From: Brachionus koreanus
Lineage: Eukaryota > Rotifera > Eurotatoria > Ploima > Brachionidae
Reading direction: 5' to 3'
Length of the DNA stretch: 64,000 bases
Assembly (NCBI GenBank): GCA_016987375.1
Contig: PJRA01000160.1
Span: 671,286 to 735,285, forward strand
The notes beneath the pieces are model-generated. The model was given only the letters and a program-made list of their open reading frames with translations. It was not told the origin of the DNA and made no database searches. Shown here in pieces: positions 25,201-36,400 of this stretch (positions are counted from its first letter, which is position 1; every line of letters starts with the position of its first letter). Both the position numbers and the translations under genes were made by a program.

Positions 25201-28200
25201 TAAATTTTCAAAAAATTAAATTTACAGCTTTTAAAAAGGTGTTTATCATGATAAATTAAATTTTTTTTTTGAAAACCTAGTTGAAATTTATTTGAAAATT
25301 TACGATAAGATCTTATTTAAATAAAAAAAATGCATTATTGGATTTATTGGGATTTGTTTGGTTTTTAAAAAACTGAATTCAAAATTTATTCTAAAAGAGA
25401 ATATTAAAATTCTTAGAGAATTCTTTTTGATATTTTTTAATCAAAAAAAGGCGAACACTTTTAATCATTAAAGGTATTAAAGGAGGGAAGGGTGGGATGA
25501 AAATTTAATATCTATTTTTTAGTTGAATACTATCCATTTCCTTTTTTTCATCAAATTTAAATAAAATTAAATACAGTAAATAAAAGATTTTGTCATTTAT
25601 TTTTTGTCCGATTTTCGTTGTTATTTTAGCTTGAAAATTTGCATTAAAAAAAATTCCAATTTCGGTTATGTGTCAATGAATTTTTAAGTTCAAGCAAAAT
25701 GTCTGACAAATATGCAAAATTTTTTGTTTTTCTAAATAGAACCAAAAGCGTTTTTTTTTTTTTAGCAAAAATCAAATGTTTACTATTTATTAATTGTTTT
25801 TAGCTCAAATATTTTTGTTTTAAGAAATCTAGATAAAATTTTGGCTAATCATAGAATCTTAAAACAAAAGAACAAATTAAGTTTAAAGGTAAATATATCT
25901 AGTGGCTTAATGTCAAATATTGTGATCAATAAAAGCTAGCTTTTGATCCAAAGCAAACAAAAAAATACATTTATTTTTTAATCAAAAATTTTCAAACAAT
26001 TTAGAATATTACGCAAAAAATTGAGTACGACAAGATTAAATGTTTATGAGTTTTACCTGTCTTAAAACGCTAAAAAAGGTATTAATTTTTAGGGCTTTTG
26101 TTTAACAATGAGAAGATTATGGGCCAATTTGATGTAGAAAACAAAACGCTTTGTAGAAAACAACTATTTTTTGGTATCTTTTTTAATTAAAAAAGTCAAA
26201 GTAAATAAATACTCAGATATTGGGAGGTTTTAATGGAAATTTTTTTATTAAGTTGAATTTTTTTTCTGTATATAAAATCTCGATTAAAATCAAATCACTT
26301 AATCATTTTCTTGGCATCAAAGCTAACCGTACTAATTTAAGTCCGCAAGCAAAATTTAATTCAAGGATTTTTTTATGCTTTTTAAATGAAAAGATATTCA
26401 TCTGAGGACAATAGTGGCTTCACAAAAGTTCACATGAACTCAAAAAGCTAACTTAAGAAGCGCTTCTCGGTTTGCTCGTCATCAATCAATCACGTTACAA
26501 GCATAGATTTTACAATTTGTTTTTCTGGCTATTTTCTATCTTTATAAGTTGTGATATCTTTTCGCAGACAGTGAGATAACTTTTTTTACTAGCCGTGGTT
26601 ATTATTTTAAACCATCAAAATTTTGTACCAATTCAGTGAAATATTTTTAAATGAAGTCTTAATTTTCTCATTCACTCATCGCCGAGATTAATTCATAAAA
26701 CAAATAAGAGTCTAATTTCGTTTTTTGTTTTGTTTATTTTTATTTCTAGGCTAATTTAAAATACTTAAACACAAAATAAAAACTTAATTTAAAATTTTTT
26801 TTTCTTAATTAAAAAATAAAAATCAAAGTGAAAATTTGCTCTTACTGTTCCAGGTATCTTTATTTTAGTAAAACTGGTTTGATTTAAAAAGCAGGTGCAA
26901 AATAATTCTTTGTCCAAATTCCAATTTAAGAATTTTTTTGTCAAAAACGGCCAATATTTTTTATTAATAGATAATTAAAAATAAAACAAAAAAAGTTATT
27001 CCAAATTTTCTATTTATAGTTTTTGGATTTTCAATTCTTTTATTTTAAGCAAAAAATTTTTAGTTTTTTCATTTTTTTTTCTAAATTAGCATTTATTGAG
27101 ACATTCTTTATAGATTTAATTATAAAATATTATATAGACGTCATTAAATTGGTAAAGATAGTTTGGGAAAATTGATTTTCAATAATAATTTTGACATCCA
27201 ATGTGAGAGTATTGAACGCGTGGCATCACAAAGTATCATTTTTAAATTAATTCTACATAACATTTAGACAAACATGGTCCAATAATTTTCTAAAGTCATG
27301 CTTTGTTAGTTTTAATCAGAAAATCTCATTTTGTCAAAATACACATTTAGAAAGTAGAAAATTGTAGTAGTAGTCCCATCTTATTCGTTTTTTTCTTTTA
27401 AAGAACTGCGAATTGTCAACTTCAAAAAAAACAGAGTCGATTCGACAAGACACCATACCAATGCTAAATAAAAAACAAAAATTAGAATTTTTTTTTAAAT
27501 TATATCATGTTTAAATATGGTTTTAAATCAAAAATACAAAAAATAATCATTTAATTTTAGGCTTTCTAGATTGAATAATATTAAAGAACTAGTTGCGTAG
27601 TCTAAGCTTTTCAATAACATGAATTGATTGAGGCATGTTTCCAGAGCAGCTCACAAGGCTTGCTTACTATTAAGGCTTCTGAATAAATTTTGGTTTTTAA
27701 TTTTGTTTGAAATAAACAAAAACTAAGATGAAATTTTAATTTAGTTTTCTCAATTTGGTTAGTATTTATATCTCGAATTAAATTTAATTTAATTTAATTC
27801 TTAGAATGAGTCGCTTGGACACTCAAGATTTTTAGCATTTTATGAGTTTAATTGACTAGAGAAGACCGGCCTAACATTTTAATAGTTAAATAATTCGTTT
27901 AGAATTTCTCAACTTCAAATTTCACAAAATCCCATATTAATTTCAATTAGAAAGCTTTGTTGTTTTAATAGTAAATACTAGACTAGATGCTATACCAACG
28001 ATTGCTTAATTTTTATTTGAAATAAAATAAGAGCTTTGTTAAATTTTTGTTATGTCATTCAAAAATCTTTATAAATTTAGATTATTTGAGGAACTTTGGC
28101 AGAAATAAATTGATACCTGGAGCACTTTTTAGCTTTTGCTCATATTTGTGGAAATAAATGGATTAGTCATTAATTAATTTAGATAAAAGTTAATCTTTGG

Positions 28201-30032
28201 TTTCAACATTTACTCTTGATCTTTATTCAAGTATTAATAAAGACTGGCTTTACACCGTATTTGATTTAACGATTTGCTTAAGCATTCATCAAACATTAGA
28301 CTTGATTTATTTTTCTATGCACTAAATGAAGCCGAGCTAACCATTTTTGGCACAACTTTTCCCAATTAAGTTTCCAGCGAATGGTTTACTAAGTAAAATT
28401 GAATTAATTCAAATAATCTCGACTTAATCTGAAAACTATCTATTGATTGCTTAGAGCTTTTTGTAAACAAAAAGAGTTTGTCGAATTTAAAACACTAGGA
28501 CTAAATGAATAAATTTGCCTATTAATAATTTTAATTTAAATTATTCTAGCCTGAAGAAACTTTTAAAAGTTGTCAAAATATCAGCGTTTTTTTTTATTTG
28601 TATTAATTCGTTTAATAATTTTTAATTTTTATTAAAATTTTAATCTAATTAAATCTAGTTAGATTTTTTTTTCTACTTTCATTTATTTTTACAATTTCAA
28701 ATTTCAAAATTAAATTAGTTTAAAGTTTCTATTTTTCCTTGTAATAAACTTCAGTAATGCTTGTTCTCCAAAATTTTTTTGCCAACCAATCTAAGATTTA
28801 TATAAAATATCTTATTTGAACTTAAATTTACCGCTATCAGATGTACTCAATAGCATTTTTTTTCAAATTTTCAGTGAAGGAAAAAATGTTCTATAATAAA
28901 TTGTATGATATTTGATAAGGAATTTCTGAACTAAATTTAAAAAAAAGTGGAAATTTTTTTTAACTTAGTATGTAAATTTCAAAAGATACAAAAAAATTTA
29001 TCAATTCGGATTGTTTTCTTTTTTTTGCGGTTTACTAGAAACTTATGGCTTAAATGAAATAAAAAGCTTTTTTTCAATGATCTCAGTAAGATTTTGTTTA
29101 GATTAAAAAAAAAAACTATGTTTGAGTGTTTAGATATAAATTAATAAATTGATTGAATTTTAAGGCTTCAATGAAATTTAAAATTTTGTAATGATTTTGA
29201 TAGAGCATCGATTGACACATAATCACTGTCTAAAAAATAAAAAGAAATTTACGTTTTGTTTTTTTTAAATCAAAATTTTGTTGGGTGAATAATTATATTT
29301 GATAAAGAAAAGCAAAATTTTCAAAAAATTTATTCACAAAAATAATAATAATAAAGGTATAAACTAGAAAAGTTTACAGCTAAAAAATATCTGATGGTGA
29401 AATTGATAAGTTTCTAGTCAATCTGATAATGAATTTGAAATGAATCAGATGCTTTTTGGGAGTGAACATGAATTGTTCATTCTCAAAATTATTGAAACTT
29501 CGGTTGTTTGGTCTAGGCGACGGCGGCGGCTAAATAGCCTTAAACGAATATAAGCAATTATTAGTAAAATAAATTGAAATAAAGCCTTAAGTAGATAATC
29601 GTTTTTTAAAAATCAACAAGCTTTGTGAGTTAAAAAGAAGAAACAATAAAAAAATTAATAGATGACAAGTTGGTTTTTTTTTGCTTTTTTTATGTATTTT
29701 CTTTACTATGTAGGTAAAGTTTGGTTACAGGCTATTTTATAATAAAAGCAAGCTATTTTATTCCAATTAAGCAACAATAATAAAATATTTTCGAAAAATA
29801 ATTGTTTACTTTTTTCTTTTTTTTTTTTTGTTGCTTATTGTCGCTCGTAAATTTGAACAAATTTCAAAGGATAAGAAAGGCTAAATGTTTACTTTAAAAT
29901 AAGCTCGGTCGAGTCGGACGAAAATTTCAAAGCTTCGATCCAGTTATTTTTCTTTCTCTAAATAACCGGTTCGGTCAGTTGAAATTCACTCTATGTTGAT
30001 TTAGATTTTTTATTTTATAAAAAATTTACAAT
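22267..30032. other. Long gene-poor spacer
   Basis: About 7.8 kb of A/T-rich DNA. Open frames near 23776, 24063 and 26220 are 61-68 codons, partly without ATG starts and without recognisable domains. A poly(A) hexamer for collagen IV alpha1 lies at 22329. Near the next gene there is a small GC-rich island (CGACGGCGGCGGC around 29518-29530). The last 130 bases before 30033 are less AT-rich and are probably the 5' UTR or promoter of the filament gene. A small inverted repeat TGAACA-5-TGTTCA lies at 29463-29479. Confidence 0.55.
22329..22334 (+). terminator. Poly(A) signal of collagen IV alpha1
   Basis: AATAAA about 63 bases after the stop codon on the coding strand, followed by T-rich DNA. Confidence 0.5.
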
Positions 30033-31706
30033 ATGGCAACAAGAAGCACTGTGCGAACAATAGAAAGAGGTGTCCGAATCGGCAACAAGTCGCTGTCGAC
30101 CACAAACTTGGAGCCGAACCGATCCAGCAGTCCCATTGAACATGTCAAGCAGCAGTTGAATGCGTTTGTAGACCATTCTCAAGTTGAAAAGAGCGAATTG
30201 TCTAAGCTAAATGACCGCTTAGGTGCCTATGTCAGTCGGGTCAAGAAGCTCGAAAATGAAAACAACAGGCTGCTGCACGAGATCAGCGAGAGGCAGGGAA
30301 ATTGGGGAGAAGGAACTCGACGAGTGCGTGAGGAGCTCGAGCCCGCTCTGCTAGATGTACGCAGTCATATAGACGAAGTGGCCAAGGCCAAAACCTATGC
30401 TGATGTGCGCAACAAACGCGCTCAATTCGAAAACATGGAATATCAGCGCAAGTGTGATGACACAATCCGCGCTCAAAGCGGAGACAAAAATAAAATTGTA
30501 AATTTGGAACGCGAACTTGACCAACTTGGCGAGACCAAGCTAATGATGAACCACTCCCTGCAGGAAGCAATAAAAGACTTGGAAAAATATAGACTGAATC
30601 GAGACGACACTTGGGCCAACCTGGTTGACATGTTGGACAGACTTGACGATGAGCTGAATCGCAGAATTGCCGTCGAATACGACAATCAAACCCTTAGAGA
30701 ACACATTGAATTTGTAAAGCAAGTAAATGAGAAAGAATTAGCTGAGATGAATCAATTGGCCAATATACTGCCTTTCAATGACCAGGTCGAATTCTACAAG
30801 GATCAACTTAAGAAGGTTATTTCCAACATTAGAAACGACTATGAATCCCTTAATTTGGAGCAACAGCGCGAAATGGAAGAATGGGTGAGAGTGAAAACCG
30901 AGGAATTGGAATCAAAGGCTCGGCAACAAGACCCGCTTCACGAGCTTCAAATGGGCATTCAAATTGAAAATTTAGAAAATTTAAGAGATACATATGACCA
31001 AAATACTAAAGAGTTGGACGACTTGAAGATGAATTACGATGCCATGACCAGACGGCTTCAGGACTTGGAAAACCATGTGGAAAATGCTCGCGCTGACTTG
31101 ACAGACACATTAGACAAACAAGACAATGAAATTAAGAATTTGAATGATGATATGAAAAATCTTTTGGATGATTATAATCACATTAATACACACAAAAACA
31201 ATCTCGAGTACGAGATGCATGTTTACAAAAGATTGCTTGACTCTCAATTGGAACGATTTGAGCCCAAACAGCCAGAGACGAGTACAAAACCAGAAAAAAA
31301 TCAAACTATTGTATCGTCTAATCAGCTTGGCGGCAAGGTCCAAAACAAAAAGGAAAAAAAGGGCTCGATCGGAATATGTGACACTTCGCCGGATGGAAAA
31401 TATGTGGCCATTGAGAACACGGGCATTAACAGTGTTCCAGTCGACTTAAGCGGTTGGACAGTAAGACGTAAGGTTGATTCGAATGGCGAAATGACTTTCA
31501 GAATACCGCAAGGTGTGGTCCTAAATCCTAACAAGGAATTGGTCGTTTGGGCAAATTCGTACCGTGCCCAAAGAGGTGCCAATGATATAATTGCCGATTT
31601 TGACAACTGGGGCATTGGAATTAATAGCATAACGCGTTTAATTAATCCAAATGGAGATGAAAAGTCTTCATTTAACCAACAAATTAGCTTCAGTAGTTCC
31701 TATTGA
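30033..31706 (+). CDS. Lamin-like cytoplasmic intermediate filament protein
   Basis: A 557-residue intronless protein. The head is residues 1-55. The rod starts with LNDRLGAYVSRVKKLENENN (59-78, the conserved helix-initiation motif). It ends with YEMHVYKRLLDSQLERF (393-409, helix-termination motif). The rod is about 350 residues, long enough for the lamin-type coil 1B with six extra heptads found in protostome cytoplasmic filaments. The tail carries a basic linker (KVQNKKEKKG) and an immunoglobulin-fold lamin tail domain at about 444-553 (LSGWTVRRK, FRIPQGVVLNPN). There is no C-terminal CaaX box (ends SFSSSY) and no clear nuclear localisation signal in the linker, so a cytoplasmic filament is more likely than a lamin. 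Third-position GC is clearly higher than in neighbours, in keeping with strong expression. A poly(A) signal lies at 31806. Confidence 0.92.
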   Translation: MATRSTVRTIERGVRIGNKSLSTTNLEPNRSSSPIEHVKQQLNAFVDHSQVEKSELSKLNDRLGAYVSRVKKLENENNRLLHEISERQGNWGEGTRRVREELEPALLDVRSHIDEVAKAKTYADVRNKRAQFENMEYQRKCDDTIRAQSGDKNKIVNLERELDQLGETKLMMNHSLQEAIKDLEKYRLNRDDTWANLVDMLDRLDDELNRRIAVEYDNQTLREHIEFVKQVNEKELAEMNQLANILPFNDQVEFYKDQLKKVISNIRNDYESLNLEQQREMEEWVRVKTEELESKARQQDPLHELQMGIQIENLENLRDTYDQNTKELDDLKMNYDAMTRRLQDLENHVENARADLTDTLDKQDNEIKNLNDDMKNLLDDYNHINTHKNNLEYEMHVYKRLLDSQLERFEPKQPETSTKPEKNQTIVSSNQLGGKVQNKKEKKGSIGICDTSPDGKYVAIENTGINSVPVDLSGWTVRRKVDSNGEMTFRIPQGVVLNPNKELVVWANSYRAQRGANDIIADFDNWGIGINSITRLINPNGDEKSSFNQQISFSSSY

Positions 31707-31805
31707 GAGGTTATAAAGCGCAATTTTAAAGCTTAAGCTTTCTTAAATTAGAATTTAAGTGTTCTATAAATTAAAAAACTAAAAAAAAAATATATTTTAT
31801 TTAAA

Positions 31806-31811
31806 AATAAA
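31806..31811 (+). terminator. Poly(A) signal of the filament gene
   Basis: AATAAA about 100 bases after the stop codon. Confidence 0.5.
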
Positions 31812-32524
31812 TCAATAATTTATATTTATTGAAAAAAAAAAAACACCAAAATTAAAAATTTGTAATTCCACTAAATTTTTATTATTCAATTTTTTTTTTT
31901 AAATTAAATTTAGATTAAATTTTAATGGTCAATCAACGAATTTTGGTTAGCGCTTTGTAATTTAAATCGATTGATAAATTAAAATTTTTTTTCTAAAAAA
32001 AATTCAATTTTGGTGATTTTTATTAAGAAATTAAATTTAATTATTATTGTTTTTTATAAACAAGCTAATTTATTTATAAATAATTGCTATTTCAATTTTA
32101 GTTTAGTCAACGGTCTTATTTTTTTTTATTTAAAATAAAAAAAATCGACAAAAATTTTATTTTTTTCTTTAATTTTGCCATTTTCTTTATAGTCACGATC
32201 TAATCGCGACATTTTTAAAAGCTAAAAACCAAAAACTAAATTTAGAATATTCTAGAAATTAGTATTTTCGATATACAGATCTTATTATTTGATCTTACTC
32301 TCTTGCCTCTAACAAATTTTCTTATTTTTTATTTTTTACAAAGTTAGTCTTGATCTTACTCCGGAATTTAATCACATCTAAATTTTAATCTAATATATCA
32401 AAAAATGTTTGCTGACCGATGGTTTGACCATGAGTCAGGGATTAATATTTTTTTATCTAAATTTCATCATTTTTTCCATCGTATTTTCAATTAGAAATTT
32501 TGTTGTCTTTTGAATTTAATATAA

Positions 32525-32768
32525 TGGGGAGGAGCTCATCTCCTTTTCAAGTACCTTTTTGAGCAACAGTTCTGATCTGACACAGAGGCTACTGCACCGA
32601 TCTGATCATCTACACTGAAAATTTTACCCAGTTGAAACCGGTCCCCCATTTTTTTTGATGAAAGGGGTTAAAAACATGCGCCCCCTATTGCAGAGACATT
32701 TTGAAGATTTTCCATCCTCTGCTTGCATGACTAACACACAAGCCACTCGGCTATACGGGCTTCCCACT
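32525..32768 (-). mobile_element. SINE-like fragment with tRNA-derived 5' end
   Basis: Read on the minus strand from about 32763, the sequence GTATAGCCGAGTGG matches a tRNA A box (TRGCnnAnnnGG). Downstream at 32630-32640 GGTTTCAAC resembles a B box, though the spacing (about 110 bases) is longer than in a tRNA. The patch is clearly less AT-rich than its surroundings. It is probably an old SINE or tRNA-derived repeat; the exact ends and any target-site duplication are not visible. Confidence 0.35.
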
Positions 32769-33495
32769 CCTTATATTATCTATAAAAATAAATCAAAAAG
32801 AGTTAATAAGAAAACTTATCTTAAACCTTTTATATTTAACAATTTATTATTTACAGCATTAATAGCATGATGTTGCAAGTTTATTTAGAAAAATTTAGAT
32901 AATGATGATTGATAAATTTTTAAAAAATCAAAAGGACTGATATCTTCGAAAGCTTTTTAAACATTTATACCTATGTTTATCGATTCAAGAATCTTCATAT
33001 CTTTTTTAGTAAAAAATTACACAAAGTGCTTTAGGCCACTTTATATCAACCTTATCATTAATTAAATTAAAAATAAATTATCCTTTTAATATAAGGAATA
33101 AAATGATTAAATAAGGAATTTTAGAATAGCTTTAACAAGAGTTTTGTTGGATTCATTTTTAATAATAATAGGACTAAATTTTTATATAAATATGTTATTT
33201 TAAATTATTCGACGAATAAATAAAAAATATTTAAATTTTTTTGCCAAAACTTTTTTTAAAGTTTTAAAAATATTTAATCTTATTAAAGATATTTATCTAA
33301 AAATTTATTTTTTAATATAAAATAATGAATATTAAAAATGGAAGATTTTTTTAAATTATGAAATTAAAAATTAACTGTAATTAAATTAAAACATAAATAA
33401 AAAAAAAACAACTAAAATTTGAAAAAGTATTCTATTTAACTCGTTATACATATTATTAGACTAAATGCTAAGGAATGATTAATTGATCATTTTTT

Positions 33496-36400
33496 TTACA
33501 TTGATGAAATAGATTGGTGATTGCTAAAACTTGTCATTGTATACTCATTTGTTGAACTATAGTCTTCATTGTTTCCATTAGAAAAAATAGTATTTTTTCT
33601 AACATTTAAATTTCCTTTTTTGAGTATTAATCTTGCATTTCCATTAGCTTGTTCAAACAAACTATTGTTAGGATTTCTTAATTCACTTAAGTGTGAGGCA
33701 TAACCATTTTTTAGAACCTTAAAACAAATAATGAAATGTAAAAAATAACAACTTTATTTTAATTATTAACCATTGCTTGCTTAAAGTATTTGGTTTTAGT
33801 TTTTCCAATAATAAATATTTTTTGTGACTCGATGCCCAAGTTTGCATACATTTGAATGTCTTTGGCAGATCCATATCCTGCTTTTAAAACAAGACTACTA
33901 TTTTTCACAATACTTTTAAGAGTTTCAGTTTTTTGTTTGATCGGATCCCGACTAAAACCATCACTAAAATATACCATTCCGAATGGAAAATTATGTTGAG
34001 CAAGCCAATTTGTCACTTTGTAATGCTGGTAATCTGGTCTGGCTGTAATGTAAATAATCAAATAGCCCAAATCTTGCCAATGTCGAACAACATCGACTGC
34101 ACCAGCTCTTACTTTGGGATCGTTTCCAGTAAAAGAAATATTGGCAGCGAACGAGCCGTCTATGCTAAACACAACTGCTTCTGTCTTGGCTGGTAAAACT
34201 GACAGGTGAAAATCAGCGAATGAATGGTCACATCTGACCATCATTTTAATTTGATATACTCCTAGAGACACTCGTTTTTCAGCCGGGATGACATATCTCA
34301 GCTTTCCGGAATTATCAGTTTTTTCAGTAGCGTAAAATTTCCACTCATTCGATGTTGATTTGCTCATGATATATATGTCGACTTTTTCACCGGACAGAGC
34401 AAAGTCTAGCGGTCCATAAAAAAATTTAGCCGTCAAAACTTGCTCGTTGTCTTCTAAAACAACTACATCATTGGCACGATGATTAGCCGATAAGTTCCTC
34501 AATTTAACACGATTTAGACGTTTTTCCCATTTTTCGACCGGTTCTTTTTTGCTATTTAGAGTTGATAATTCCGACTGAATCAAATCGCAGTTAATATCAG
34601 GTTTGCTAATCATTCTCAATATAAATGCGACCACATCAGCTGATTCCCAATAATAACTATGAAATATATATGGCAGAGACTTTTTTGGTAAGTTTCCAAT
34701 TTTTTCTGGTGCATACAATACATAATCAATACGGTTCTCACCCCACCAATTTTTTTTTACTTAAAAATAAATAAAATCTGAAATCTTTTACTATTTAAAA
34801 TAAAAAATTCTTCTCCCATGACTAACACTTGAAAGATTTTTTTTTAAATTTACAATTTCTATAATTCAAATAAAAAATAAGCAACTTTCATTTTTGAGCT
34901 AATATAAAGCTCAATATAAAAAAATGAGTAAAAAATTTTTTTAAAATTTTTATTTAATAAAATATTCTATTTTGGACTTTTGCTAAATTTTATAAACTTT
35001 ATTTTCTCATCAAAGTAATTCAGTGTGTTGGTTTATTTGTGTTTATATTTTAATTTCACCAAGGTCATTATTTAATTAATTTAAATATTTACAAGACTGA
35101 ACATTAACTTGTTTATCATATTTTATAACCTAAAATTATCATTTTTTTTTGCACCTTCATAATATGACCTCTTATCAGCTAATATCTGTTGTTAAACAAA
35201 AAATTTTATTTTAAAAATTTAATTTGAATTTCTATAGGTAAAGACAAATATGTGAAATATAAAAATTATTTTCTAGATTATTTTTCAATTTTTTAAGCGC
35301 TTATATTTTATTTTATTTATTTTTTTTTTACCCTATTCTATCCTTGTGGAAATTCTATGCTGATACTAAATTTATTTTTCTGCTCCTAAAAAAAAATAAA
35401 AATGATACTAAAATTCACTCTTAAGATACTAAAAATAAAATTAAAATGATACTTATTTTGTTTATGTGATAATAATTTTTTTTTAAACTTTACTTTTAAT
35501 TAAATTTAAGAATAGATCTTATCAATTTGTTGAGAAAATATTTTTAATTTTTTTATTTTTAAAAGCCTAATAGCATATAAAGAGGGTACACAGGGTACTA
35601 TTTTAAAATTATTGTTTCTCTTTTTCATTACTTGTGGAGCATAGGATGATTGCTTTTTGATTTTCACTAAAATCGATTGAGTCAAAATCTGAATGATGAA
35701 TGAGGGTTTGGACCCTTGACCTTCTGATTGATGTCGGATTTTCGAATCACTGCACTAAAGGAATGAAGAAAGAGAATAAGAAGTAATAAGGGTATCTTGA
35801 AAGACTTGAGTTGTCTAATTTTATTTCAACTAATCTTAAAGCATGCCATATGAGAAGTGACTTGATTCAATTGTTTAAAATCATGAATGGCTATGAAAAT
35901 CTAATGAACAGATTGCTAAAAGAAGTGAAAAGCTTTATGTAACATTACTATTTTTTAAGAAAAATATTTTCAATGTTTTAAAGCTAATTTTAGATAAATC
36001 ACTTATTTTTAGATAATCTTTAATTTGATTCAATTTAAATGAGAATAATATTTCAATAGAATTCTACTTTTAATTTTTATTTAACCTAAAACCATTACTT
36101 ACTTTGTATTATTTTTTGCAAAGGCTTTAGCTGATCATAGTTTGAAATACTGTTTGTAGACTCTTGCATTATAAAAGAATTTATTTTTTCTAGATGATTG
36201 GGATTTTGTTCGTATGAGTTTCTAACATTCAATGAACTAGTATTGAAAACAGTTCCATTTTTCAAAATGTAATGATCTTTAAAAAAACTAATTAAGAATT
36301 AATTCCGATTAATTTATTTGAAATTACCTAATGACAAATTTGATCCATCTCCAAGTGGATATTTTGAATAGCGGGGAATCATCAAAGGTTCAATTGAGCG

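Larger units (their letters stand above)
31707..33495. other. Spacer with a SINE-like fragment
   Basis: Convergent spacer between the filament gene and PITPNM. It contains the filament-gene poly(A) signal (31806-31811), a likely minus-strand PITPNM poly(A) signal (TTTATT at 33304-33309), and a less AT-rich patch at about 32525-32770 described separately. A 71-codon open frame at 32655-32870 lies over that patch and has no domain. Confidence 0.55.

Noticed and set aside
23776..26405. Three 61-68-codon open frames in the long spacer
   Set aside because: Low complexity, partly without ATG, no recognisable features; expected by chance in 7.7 kb.
29463..29479. TGAACA-5-TGTTCA inverted repeat as a hormone-receptor site
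   Set aside because: Spacing is not the standard three bases and a 6-bp match is weak evidence.
32655..32870. 71-codon open frame after the filament gene
   Set aside because: Coincides with the tRNA-derived repeat patch on the opposite strand.
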